Source: Pelobates cultripes
Lineage: Eukaryota; Chordata; Amphibia; Anura; Pelobatidae
Direction of reading: 5' to 3'
DNA length: 64,000 bases
Assembly: GCA_933207985.1 (NCBI GenBank)
Contig: OW240916.1
Span: forward strand, 311,970,767 to 312,034,766
The notes beneath the pieces were generated by a model. It had not been told where the DNA came from. It ran no database searches and was given only the letters and a program-made list of their open reading frames with translations. Made by a program: the position numbers and the translations under genes. Position 1 is the stretch's first letter; every line of letters begins with the position of its first letter. Positions 23,400 through 34,769 of the stretch are shown in pieces.

Positions 23400-25935
23400 T
23401 CCCCCGAGAGAAGACTGGCTATAGCCTCTCATTTTAGATTTCCGATTGGAATAACAAAAAACCAAAAAACACTGTTATAATATTTGAAGCCATGTCTCAT
23501 CACAGTAGGAATCAAGGAGATAGTCATGAGTTTGTACTACAGATGTCTTTGTTTCTTCCTATTGCAGTGAAATAGAACTGAACACAAGAGGATAAAACTA
23601 AAATTATATTGTATTTTTAAGGAGATTCAGTCATCAATAAACTGTATTGTAAGATGTATGTCTATTAACTAAATATGGGATAGCTTGCAATGCATGATGA
23701 AATAAATTAAAATCAGTATGGCATTAGCAATCTGAGTTTTGTACCCGAGCCATGCCATCGCTGGTTATTTTTCTGGTGTTCTGTTTAAGGCTGAAGAAAT
23801 AGGGGCTAACCGTATATTTAAAAATGTCACATGCATATTGTTAAAAATTACCCTTGCAACTTGTAGAGCATTTGCTGACGGCTGGTTACAAGTAGTTCTT
23901 CTCTCTGTAAGTGCTGTCATTGTTAAGAGTAAGCATAACATGCAAATGGATAAACATACTGCTCTGTTGCATCATATATCTCAAACATTTTATAAGATGT
24001 GGACTCCTTGGTTAGACTACATGCCTGATTAACACAGGAAACCTGGGTGGCCTTCTCTGATCATGATTCACCCACTGCATGCCTTAATCTTCTCTCTCGT
24101 ATATTCACACCTCTCCTCTTCCTTGATTTTTACTTCTTTCTCTCTATGCTCTCTTCTCCTTTGCTTCCTTATTCCCATTTTCTTGAATAATTATGCAAGT
24201 TAAGATATTTACTGTATTTCTGCATTGACTGCTCAATCCTTTTGATTCTCATGTGTGGGTTTGGCAACAATGTTATACTTTCTTTGTCATGTTGATGATA
24301 ACTGTGACACTGTGTATTGCCAATTTCTCTATATAAATATACATTGTTTTAAATGTCACACTTGGATGCATAAACATGTCAACAAGCCAGGTTTATATTT
24401 GAAGCAACATCATGTGCCAGTACACACCGTGGGCTTAAGGCTACATTGGTGTTAGGTACATTGTATATGAACAAAGAACAAGTCACGATTCTATGTGTTC
24501 CTTAATGACCAACTAGTAAATTACAGATAGGGTCCCAGTTTATATTCTGATTCGATGAAACTATCAAATTGGAAGTTAGCTTAAAAAGTGAAATGCCACG
24601 TTTTTGGGTGATTTTGTGAACTCCAACCAGTAAATCGACTTGAATTCACAAGTAGCTGATTCAAATAGAGCTGTCATTTTTGAATGATGCTGTCCATTTA
24701 ATGCTTTCATTTAAAGATGACTGAATTGAATTAAAAAAAGACATATCCTGTAATTTGTATCGAGATTTCATTTAGAGGTGAGTATAAAATTATGCGAAGA
24801 ATAGATGGACAGCACAGTTAATTGCCTTCAAATTAACTTATCTTGCAAAATGATTTATATGCAAACATAACACTTGAACATTTTTTTTTAATATCTTGGC
24901 AGAATATTGCTATAAAATTCTACTGGGCTACTCAACGACTCTCTGACGATTTAGAAAGACTCGGTTCATAGGTCGTACGTGACATATAAAGAATTTTAGT
25001 GTATCCTTTTTAATAAATTAAAAATTCTGCAGGAAAATACTTTTTCAGTAGTTGTAAAACTAAGGATATCCTCCGGTATGACCTTAAAGTATAGGGTGAC
25101 AACTGCTGTTCCCTAGAAGCTAGAAATGTCATCAATGCTCAAATTGTAAAAATGAATTATATGTATGAGAAACAGTTCACACATACACAGAAAAGGGGGA
25201 TTTAATCACTAAATTGAATTTGTTAAGAATAACAAGGTAATTAAAAATTTTGGATCTAAAACCAGCCAAGCTTTTAGTCAACGGCTTACAATTCTTGTTT
25301 AGTGAGTAAACCCCTACATTTATTTAAACTTTTCTGCATCTTAACTCTGCCAACGTTGAATAGAAGGTGGGCATTAATTGGTACTAAGAGCACGAGGGAA
25401 CAAGTATTCTGTCACTACAGCAGAATGCTGTGAGTCAAGTAACTCAAATTTTAAAATTAAATCACTTAAAATCAACTCAACTGTTATTCGTCATACTGGC
25501 ACAATGATTAAAAAGTGATTCAAACCAAATTTTAAGCAATTCATTTGTTTTTAAAGGAGAAGGCTACAGGTGTTTTCTAACTTAATTTACGCAAATATTA
25601 AATCCTGTGATATAGTCCCTAGTGGGTGATAATCCATGTTGTGGGTAATGCCAGTAACATATCCAAGTGCAAGGGTGCAAACATACATTTTGCCAGCCCA
25701 CCAGATCTACACTAGTTCAGAGCACTGTGAGGTCACTATGCCATGCACAAATTTCTACAGAAATGTCTACACTCTCTGCCAATGAATGATGTACAAATAG
25801 AAACACATACTTTTGCTATAGAAATAAGAAAATTATTTAGAAGAGAAGTTCCAGCACCCAAAGACTCCGATAACGGTCAAACAATTCAGAAACAGCATGA
25901 TTCTCTAATGTGGTATGGCACCATTAAATGTTTTG
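23400..25935. other. Intronic DNA, nothing recognised
   Basis: 24090-24180 is pyrimidine-rich on the plus strand. The remainder is AT-rich with chance ORFs, the longest 97 codons at 23739-24032, with no recognisable domain. Confidence 0.4.
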
Positions 25936-25940
25936 TTCTT

Positions 25941-25993
25941 TAACCACTACAGTAGGCTGAAGTAGTTATGGTGCTTAGGCTGCCCCTTTAAAC
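25941..25993. mobile_element. T2-like MITE, terminal remnant
   Basis: ACCACTACAGTAGGCTGAAG ... ATGGTGCTTAGGCTGCCCCTTTAA resembles the right end of the T2-like copies (…GTCCCTTTAA). Only about 50 bp. Confidence 0.4.
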
Positions 25994-26686
25994 ATTTCTC
26001 TGTAAAATGATGATGCTAAGTGTTTTTCGATGAAAAACAATAGAAATGGCCAACACATGTTTTTAAATAACCCTTTTAAAGTTCTCTAGGAACTCTCCTC
26101 ACCAGTTGCAAAGTGTTAACATTGAGGTAGATGTAATTAAATCAGCTTTACACCTGCCCTTAGCCAGAACTCTGTAGAACATCTGAAGATTATTTTCTGA
26201 AATGATAAATCCTCTCGTATTGTAAAGACTTTTTTAAAAAAAGATAATTACCCTTCTTAAACTCCCAAGAGCAAAGGTAATTTAAGGCTTTGGCCTTCGT
26301 CACAGTTGTAGACAATATGTTGAGCAGATGGAGGTCATTTTCCAGTGTTTTTTTTTTCTTTGTAGAGTAAAAGAACGAGATGGAAACCCTGTAGTTGTTA
26401 TGCAGAAAGCACAATCACAGAACTCAGAGCTGAAGTTAAATGATTTACTTCTAAATGATTCATTGTTTTGGCTACAAACTATCAGAGCAAACACACAAAA
26501 CTTGCGTTTCTTTACTTAAAGTGCATTTTCTACATTTTTAATTTGTCTCAGACTTAAGGTGAATATTGAATCCAATATAATAAAAGAAAATAATTATTTT
26601 GTGTAAGTAACCCGTATTTCACTTTGTTGTTACTGCTAAACCATCTTACATCTTCATATATTGACATATTTTAGAATAACTAAACT

Positions 26687-26912
26687 ACCGTTTTTCCCTA
26701 AAAATAAGACCGGGTCCTATATTAATTTTTGCTCCAAAAAACGACCAGGGCTTATTTTCAAAGGGAAAACGGTAGCAAGCAATTCCCCGAACATTAACGA
26801 ATTAGCAACAATCTCAACTAGGGTTTATTTTTGGGGTTTGACTTATATTACAAGCATCCGATGAAAATAAGCTGGGCCTTTATTTCACAATTGTCTTACA
26901 GGGAAAAACGAT
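26687..26912. mobile_element. MITE with CCGTTTTTCCCTAAAAATAAG terminus
   Basis: The left end CCGTTTTTCCCTAAAAATAA and the right end CAGGGAAAAACG are inverted. The interior repeats AAATAAG / CTTATTTT motifs (AATAAGACC, GGGCTTATTTTC, GGGTTTATTTTTGGGG) typical of a MITE group found in many vertebrates. Superfamily and duplication not determined. Confidence 0.5.
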
Positions 26913-26919
26913 CTTCACT

Positions 26920-28090
26920 GGTTCCATTCACCTTTCTTTCCTGTTTCATTATTATAGAAAATTGTAATTCTACCTGGGCAGTATGCTTAAATAAAACTTT
27001 CACCACAACCTAAAAGTTCCACCACCCTCTACCTTCCATCCCAAACCAAAAAAGAAGTGAACCGAGCAACATTCTCCTGCGGACACTACAAATAGGGAGG
27101 AACTATTGATATATATTCCACCAGCTAAATGTCCCTGGGAACAATGGCTACATCGCATTGTCATTCAGTAGGCAACTAAGATTATGTAAAATGTTTAATT
27201 GCATTGTGTATTCCTCATTTTAAACGTGCAACATTGATATATGCTCTCACGAACATAAAAATGAAACAAATCTCAATGTATATTTTCTGCCAAAACATTT
27301 TCTAAGTAAAATAATTCTATTTTTATCTTCTCGTTTTTGTTTTTTGTTTTTCTCAGTTAATTTGCATGCCTACTTGTTCGTTCCAGAAGTAAATTCCAGA
27401 ACATGTGATCTATCAGTTTACAGGCATACAGTAGGTGATCATGCACACCAGATGGGAAACCTTTTAAAGCCAACTTAATGGCTGAATAAATTAGAGGCTG
27501 TTTTCCAGTTCATGCAAATTATGTAGTTAAAGCTAATAAAAACATTGGCGTAAATGAGTCAGAAACTCTGTAATGATTCTGCTGGTTGGCTGTGGCATCA
27601 TAAAACCAGTTAGTAAAAAGAGTTGACCACTGGATAATTTGATTAAATTTTACACCGTGATACATTATGGATTGCTTAAACGAACGCATAAAGCTTGCTT
27701 TCCATAAAGTTTATTTACGTAAAGCTGTTGATCTGCTGAAGTTATCAAGCTGCTTTTGAGCTAATACATTAAAGGAAGGGCAGTTTTTTATTTAAACATG
27801 TGAAATAACTTTGTTTGTTACAAGACATTTTAATTAAAAATGGAATTTCAGTAATTTGAGGAAAGAAGGTATTACGTAAAAACATGCTTCTATTTATATA
27901 GTTTTGTAGTTCTGTTTACGTAAAGATATATAAAAAGAGGACTAATAAGTTCCAGTTCGTATCTTCCCAGTACTCAATAAATCTTTTTTTTCCCCCTCAG
28001 TTAATTTGCTTTTCAAAATGTCATTGATTACTATTATTTTCTCAACACTATTAGAAAATGCCGCCCAAGGTAAATGCCTTGTTTGCCTCG
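26920..28090. other. Unique-looking intronic DNA with a strong candidate conserved block
   Basis: 27350-27850 carries an ATGCAAAT octamer (27512-27519), a TGAGTCA AP-1 site (27555-27561) and many TAAT cores, with no repeat signature. Inferred possible enhancer; see findings. Confidence 0.35.
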
Positions 28091-28096
28091 CGGCTA

Positions 28097-28150
28097 AAAC
28101 GTCCCTGCTGGTAGGGGGTACGTGGGGACTGGGTTGGGAACCCCTGTTCT
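28097..28150. mobile_element. hAT MITE end (GGTTGGGAACCCCTG)
   Basis: CTGGTAGGGGGTACG...GGGTTGGGAACCCCTG is close to the right end of the 12463-12677 element (CTGGTAGGGGGTCC...GGTTGAGAACCCCTG). The bases after it, TTCTAGAT, even resemble that element's duplication. The left part is not recognisable. Confidence 0.55.
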
Positions 28151-28159
28151 AGATGAATA

Positions 28160-31100
28160 AAACTTTTGGCAATGGTAAACCCAGTGCTTATGGTAAATTC
28201 TTAGTAATCCTAATTATATTAAGTAGTAATATAGAATAGATTACACTATTATATATATTATATATATTATAATGGTAACAATATTGAAAATATTACGAGC
28301 TTTGCAATACAAGCTTTATGCAAGCACCATACTCTAAACAACTTAATTCAATTTAGGTTTTACCCTTTACCCAAAAATATCTCTTTGTTTGTGAAACCGT
28401 TCTAATGGGTTATGCTTGGGAGTTTAGAATGTTGTTAGGGAGGAGCAAAATATTTTGCCAAAAAAGGACAAACAGTTGGTAAATGACTTATTTGCCTCCA
28501 GTAGGACCCATCAAATATTTGCCGTCTTAATTTTTTATTTTTAACATGCTTATTTTAAATCACCCCTTTTTGCATATTGTTGCTATATTAAAAATTGTTT
28601 TACAGGATAATGTAGTGGAACTGCAGAAACATACTCATTGTAGCAAGCAGAAAATGTTAGCTCCCACCCATCCCGACTCACTTTTATTGGTTTTCCTGGT
28701 CCGACAAATTGTCTTTCCCATGATCCTCCTGGCCCAGACACAGAAAGTTATATCATTAGCATTGAATTCTGCGATGAAAAACTACACAGTTTGAAAGCAT
28801 GTCTGAAAGCATGTGCCTTACTAACATTAGTTTATATTGCTATGCGGCCACAATGATTTATAAGTTGAAGAATTACGATAGAGTTGAATGTGACTTTGAC
28901 GATGTATAGATTCAAGTTTAATTACCCTTTCCTAAAATGCCACCGTGCTATTTGCACATTAGACAACGAATGTTAAATTTTTCATCTATGCAAAACGGAT
29001 ATTTTTTGTAATTGTATCTTATAACAGAAAGGTGATGTTTCACTAGAGCATTTTCAAGTTCCTCTCTTCTAATAGTCAACAAAAAAAATCTACCAAGTGA
29101 AATACATAAGGGAAGCACATAAATTTACCAGTTCCATTAACACAGATTCTTTCCTCCTTTCAATAGTGTAATATGTGCAATTATAAGAGATGTGACATCT
29201 CAAAAGGCTTTGCTTCTAAAGCATAATCACTATAAGTAGTAACAGTAATTAGGAGGGCAAAAGGTGAAATTGAGAGTGCTTATTGGCGTAGATCATCATT
29301 AACCATAGAGTAAAGACTCTTACAGCATATTCATTATTCTCTTTGGTGTCCCGCTCTGTTATTAAGTCACACTGTGTAGTTATCAGTGTGGAGTGGATAG
29401 TTCAGAAGTACTAAATGTACTATCAAGAGGTCATAGACAAAAACAAAGCCGTGGCTCCATTAGATAGATGTGCTATGCTTATATAGGGCATGTGATATGA
29501 TTTATATTACATGATATGATAGCATATATTCTTCATTTGGGTGTAATGTTTAGGAAAAGAGATATATAAAACTGAAAAGATAGTTATAAAAAAAGTGTTA
29601 ATAAAGTTAAAATTTTAAAGTACAAGTAATGTTATACCTGTATAATGACTAGACTTGGATTTTCAGTTCGGTCCAAATTGAAATTCAGTAGAATTTCAAC
29701 CATTTCGGTGTCTATTGAATTTAAGAATTCCGTGTCACCTTTTGTGGGATGCAGATGCTACGGACTGTGGAAGCACTGCATGCATAATGAGAAGATCTAC
29801 AGGCAAAGTTGTGGTCATCCAGTTGTGCCTGTGCTAATAAGTTGACATGGATAGCATCAATTTCTACATACATGTCCACAAGACCTAAAAGTAGCCTTTG
29901 TGCCAAATGAACAATATTTTAAGATCAGAGGCACCATTCTTTTGATTAGTATGCACAATAAAGAGCCCGTACTCTTTGCATATGTTATGTAGTCAAGAGG
30001 TGTACCCTCCCTGTTTTTTTCTACTGCTATCGGTAAAAATATCAGATGCCGCTATAAGCCAATTATATCCTGTGATAGACATCACAGGAGGAAACATGTT
30101 TTGTCATACATGAATAAAGACCAATACTAAACTGAGGCCAGTTGTGTCATTTGTTGAAGAACAAGCCTTGGAGTGAACCACAAGGCTCTTCCACATGAGA
30201 ACACTGATCATATCCCTCACCCTCTAATGATAAAAGGGATAGCTCAGCTTTATTTAAACATATATGACTACTCTTCTTCGCATTGAACTATTGTCTAGTA
30301 CAAATTAATGTAGAAGTGATTATTGCTTGAAATATGCAAAAAATGCAACCAGAGCTTTAAATAAAATTACTCTTTGCCATGATTCACTATCGAATAGCAT
30401 GCTTGAAAGCCCATGGATCATACCAGAGCTACTGAGATCAAAGTAGAGCGCTGTGAATATGCATTAACGTATAAAGTAGCCATTTAAAAGGAATCCTGCA
30501 AATATGTTTCAAATCATTTCTTCTCCAGATAAGAAAAACCACTGGGAAATTTCATTTGTAATTAGGATTAAAATAGACAATTAAAGTCAATTTGTATCAA
30601 GGGATATTATTTTTAAACCTTTTGATAATTGTTCTTTATGCGCAGATACCAGACATCGTATATCATGAATTACTACTGTGTGCACTAACTCATCTTATCC
30701 TGGTTTCTCCACTGATTAATTGTTAGTAAAAGATTAAAAATCTTATTGCTTTAATCAAGAAACAGGGAAGTGTCCCTTATTATAATAATATCTTACTGCA
30801 ATTCGATAGAAAGCCTAGATTGTTTAAGCTGACTTTATGCAAGGAATGTTTAATTATTTTAACATATAATGAAAATATGACTATCCCTAAAATAAATAAA
30901 TATTCTTATATGCATTAGACCAAAGCCGAAGAGCAATGTAATGTTTTCAAGAATTACATCTTAAATTGAACAACTAATGAACATATGTATTATTTGACAT
31001 TTCAAAGTATATTAAAAAATAGAAATACCGTTAAAATATAAAATTGAAAAAAACGAAAAAAACAGGGAACTTCTCTAAGGCAACTATTAAAATCTTTCCC

Positions 31101-32215
31101 TTTTGAAGAAAAAAAAACAATATTCAAGTTTATAATTCAAAGGAAATTGCTTTTCAGTTCAAATGTGTTTTAAAATATCCTCTTTAATCTTAAATGATAA
31201 AATAATATTTATTAGTGAACTTTTTGCATTGATTTGTTTTGTTTTGTTCCCCGGGACATAAATACCATCATTACTGTTAGTTTCCAAAAACAACATAATG
31301 TAATAGATACAATATGGCTTTGCTTTACAAAATGTGATTTCTCGGAAACCCCCTCCTTAATTTTGTGATGGAGACTAGGAATTTAAGTCATGTGATCACG
31401 TTGACCCATTTAATATTAGACATTCAGAAGTGTATAGAATTTTGGTGTAACACAATGAGATTTGTTCATTACTGATTTGTAGTGAATATTTTTTATTATC
31501 ACTCTTTATAAAGCCCGAACACATTCTGTAGCAACGCCCATGAGTACAAATGATAAAAAGACAAAGGTACAATACATCTAATAGACAAGACAAAATTTGA
31601 CAAAAAAAATATAAGAGGAGTCGAGGGTCCTATTCCCATCTAGAAATCTAGCAAATCATATTGCAAAATTCAGCGAACAATAGTTGATTTGAAAACATTC
31701 ACCTACTCAGTTACATTCATACTTTGACTATTTTGTCTAGATTTTCATGAGATGCTAATTCAGATTTCAATTAACTACAATGTTTAGTGAATTGAGGCGC
31801 AAAACTCAAATCTACCTAGATTTCTTGCATGGCTTGTAAATACACACTCCTACTCAGGGAAAAAAAAATATGTCCGACACTCATGCGCATCTAAGTCAGT
31901 TCAAGAAGGTTGTGACATTCTAATAATCCAGAATTTCGGCAGAATAATGTTTGTACTTAGTAGGTACACAAAACAACCTCCATCAAAAATAACAAATTCT
32001 CTTTGGAAAAATTTAATGAATATATATACATATGTATATATCTCCATTATAACCATGCAATTTTGAATTTCTATTAAAAGAATAGCCATAATGTAAACTC
32101 ATTGATAGAATTGTAAGACAGAGAACATATTAATATTTACGATTTTGTTGTGTACCGCATATGACTGCCTCAAGTAGGAAATTATAAGATAAACTATAAA
32201 GTCTGCTCTTTAAGT
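28160..32215. other. Intronic DNA, nothing recognised
   Basis: Very AT-rich, especially 30600-31250. A short palindromic AT run is at about 28245-28272. No transposon, exon or structured motif identified. Confidence 0.4.
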
Positions 32216-32217
32216 AT

Positions 32218-32270
32218 GAATGGGCAGACAAGATTGGTTCTTATCTGCTGTCAAATTTTATGTTTCTATT
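32218..32270 (+). mobile_element. CR1-like LINE, last 50 bp only
   Basis: GGGCAGACAAGATTGG..TTCTTATCTGCTGTCA...ATTTTATGTTTCTATT matches the 3' end of the copies at 15601 and 40945. Confidence 0.6.
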
Positions 32271-32672
32271 ATGACGAACGACAAAATCCTTATCCAGCTT
32301 ACACTAAAACTAATCTGCCACTATTCTTCCCTATCTCGGTACTAAGCTAGAGCTTTGACACTCCAAAGGGCTACATATTCACATTTTTATGATTATCGTA
32401 CCTACAAATGATAACGCTGGAGTAGTGACACATAAGCAAGGCATGCATGTTAAGAATCAGTGGGTAAATATTCGCATGGTGTGAAGCCTACATACTCCTG
32501 CCCTGGGAAATATTTTATTGTCGTTCAATCTGATGGAAAGGAACCTAATTCGCAAAAGATGCATTCACACTTTATAGCATTTATAAACAGTTTATAAGAG
32601 TCTCTCTTTTTGGTGAATACTTAATCTATCCAGTTTTTTGTTTTTTTCAGCTTCGCTTCATTTAAATGGCCA

Positions 32673-32752
32673 TTAACCCATTAAGGACACAACTTCAGAA
32701 ATAAAAGGGAATCATGACGGAATATTTCCGTCATGTGTCCTTAAGGGGTTAA
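32673..32752. mobile_element. 80-bp hairpin MITE, copy A (variant centre)
   Basis: The ends TTAACCCATTAAGGAC / GTCCTTAAGGGGTTAA enclose AATAAAAGGGAATCATGAC and a centre CATGACGGAA-TAT-TTCCGTCATG. It is exactly as long as the other three copies. TTAA at both ends implies a TTAA target (piggyBac-like or T2-like). Confidence 0.75.
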
Positions 32753-32814
32753 AGATTTTATATGAATCTATGTTTCAATATGCAAATTCACATTTGAGAA
32801 AGGAACACTTCAAG

Positions 32815-33100
32815 CAGGGACTGAGATGGTGTCCCTCAATGTAAGTAGTCAAGCCCCTTTTAGAACAGTTTCACATCTTACTTGAGGTCTGCTGGGCATA
32901 GCTCCCTGTTTCCACTACTGCTAAAAGACAGCTTCCAATAGCTCTCCTGTGACCTAAACCATTCAGTGCACAGCTTTCTCATTGGCTGAGAGCATCAGTG
33001 GATTGTTCTCAGCCAACGGGCTAAACCCTGCACTGCTGGGCACAGCTCAGATAGGGATCAATCGGCTCTAGAGTAGTAGAGTCAGGGAGCAGCCCCAGAA
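32815..33100. mobile_element. T2-like MITE fragment (probable)
   Basis: Blocks such as ATTGGCTGAGAGCATCAG, its near inverse TTCTCAGCCAACGGG and TGCACTGCTGGGCACAGC recall interiors of T2-like elements. Ends not found. Confidence 0.35.
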
Positions 33101-33143
33101 GTCAAACCATTGTAAAACACAAACACCATACACATTCTCTAGT

Positions 33144-33178
33144 GGTTATGAAACTGGTTATGAAACTGGTTATGAAAC
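33144..33178 (+). repeat. 12-bp tandem repeat, about 3 copies
   Basis: GGTTATGAAACT three times, the last copy one base short. It translates to a repetitive MKLVMKLV by chance. Confidence 0.85.
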
Positions 33179-33456
33179 ATGGTTTTAGAAAACAAAAATC
33201 AAACAATATGTGTAAGAATGTCAATGGTTGCTGGGATATACATGTGTACCCGCACAGGGTAAAAGTATGCAATTTTACCTCAAAAAGCAATATTGACTTT
33301 GCAACTGTAACAACAATAAAGGTATTATGTTGTTAATATTTAAGGCATAGTATGTTATGTTTGTGGTCTTAATCCTTTTATTAAATCAGTAACTTAAGTA
33401 AATTATTCTTCAAGGAGTTTTTGCGTGTAGCCACAATGTTGGTTACAATTGTGGCA

Positions 33457-33536
33457 TTAACCCCTTAAGGACCAAACTTCTGAAATAAAAGGGAATCATG
33501 ACTTGTCACACATGCCATGTGTCCTTAAGGGGTTAA
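33457..33536. mobile_element. 80-bp hairpin MITE, copy B
   Basis: TTAACCCCTTAAGGAC ... GTCCTTAAGGGGTTAA. The central stem CATGACTTGT-CAC-ACATGCCATG carries two unpaired changes relative to copy C, so this copy is decaying. It lies about 0.7 kb from copy A. Confidence 0.8.
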
Positions 33537-33542
33537 AGAACC

Positions 33543-33690
33543 AATAGAAGCACCCAGACCACTTCATGTCAATAAAGCGGTCTTAGTGCAGTGGTCCTGT
33601 CCTTTTAACTCTGCAATGTAAAACATCACAGTTTTCTAGAAATTGCTTTGTTTACCTTTCAGGATTAAGTCCACCTCTAGTGCCTGTCAT
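33543..33690. mobile_element. T2-like MITE fragment
   Basis: CACCCAGACCACTTCATG, AGGATTAAGTCCACCTCTAG and TGCCTGTCATACTGAGACA parallel the 62222-62721 copy (CACCCAGACCACTTCTG, GGGTTAAGTCCTCCTCTAG). It directly abuts MITE copy B. Confidence 0.5.
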
Positions 33691-34197
33691 ACTGAGACAC
33701 TTTGGCACTTGAGTGGCACTAACCAAGTTAAACTGACATGGAAGCCTATATATGAAAGCATTGATTCAATACTTAGATGCATGCATGGCACACTTTCAAA
33801 AATTTGTTATTTCAAAGAGAGATTGGGGTAGACAAGTCATTGTACAAGCAGCTGTGAATGGAACTGAGTCGCACTTGAAAAATACTCTGTAATGGAGTCA
33901 CACGTTGTCCTAAAGCTTGATCCAATGAACAGCTGTTTGTACTGTAACTTGTGACCCCAGATCACTTTCTGAAATAACAATCTCATATAAGGACCTTCAA
34001 ATGTATATATGTTCATATGAGTGCATCCCTCTTGGTTTCATATGCAAATATATTTAGGAATCCAGCTCAGTTACCATGGTTTTGCATTCCTCCCTGTCAC
34101 AGGTGCCTCTATCCAGGGCCCTATTCAACCTTGCCCTGCAGACAGTCCCAAGTGGAAGTATCTCTCAAGTAAGTGGATTCATCTCATAAGAGCAGAC

Positions 34198-34761
34198 TGT
34201 CACGTATCCTTCATATCCATGTGACAAAAACTGAGATAATTACCTTCTGAAAACGAGGGGAGTGCCGCTCGGCAGTCTTCTGCCATGATGCCTGGTTTGT
34301 GTGGCATGTCGGTGCACGCTGGCCACTGCGTACCCATGCAATTATATAGCCCCATGTCCATCCACGGTAAAGATGACGTCGACGTGCAGGTGACATCACG
34401 CGGAAGACGCACACACATGTTTTGGGGTCAAGGTGTAGGTACATCCAATTGGATCTGCAAAAGGGTTATTTAAACTCACTTATTCCTTAGCTCATTGCCC
34501 TGTCATGGTTTCCCTTTCATGGTTATCCAAGAGTGTGTTCCTGATCGTGTTTTTCTGTGTTTTGACTTTGGCTTCATTTTGACTTCCTTGATTTCTGGTA
34601 CCCTTGACTTTTGGCTTTTCCTTATCGCTGTGACTCATTCTGTGTCCCTGACCTCGGCTAGTATATTGACTATTCTCGGGTACCTTAAGTCCGGGCATTC
34701 TAAGGCCCCCTAAGACGTTACCCTTAGTTCTAGGGTGTGATTCTATTCTGCGTGCTGGACA
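34198..34761 (+). mobile_element. Solo-LTR-like unit, same family as 57767-58343
   Basis: It runs TGTCACGTATCC...GCTGGACA, 564 bp. It aligns by eye with the reverse complement of the 57767 LTR: CATGATGCCTGG/GGATATCATGG region, a TATTTAAACTCACT TATA-like site, CCCTGTCATGG vs CCCTGTCGTGG, repeated 'CTGACCTCGGCT'-type motifs, and CTTAAGTCCGGGCATTCTAA vs TTAAGTCCGGCCACTTTAAA. No target duplication found, so the ends are provisional. Confidence 0.55.
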
Positions 34762-34769
34762 TAGGCATT

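Noticed and set aside
23739..24032. 97-codon ORF as an exon
   Set aside because: No protein resemblance and no coding-like composition; within expectation for chance ORFs in 64 kb.
33144..33178. Possible CRISPR-like or coding repeat (MKLVMKLV)
   Set aside because: Three contiguous 12-bp copies without spacers in a vertebrate intron; simple tandem repeat.
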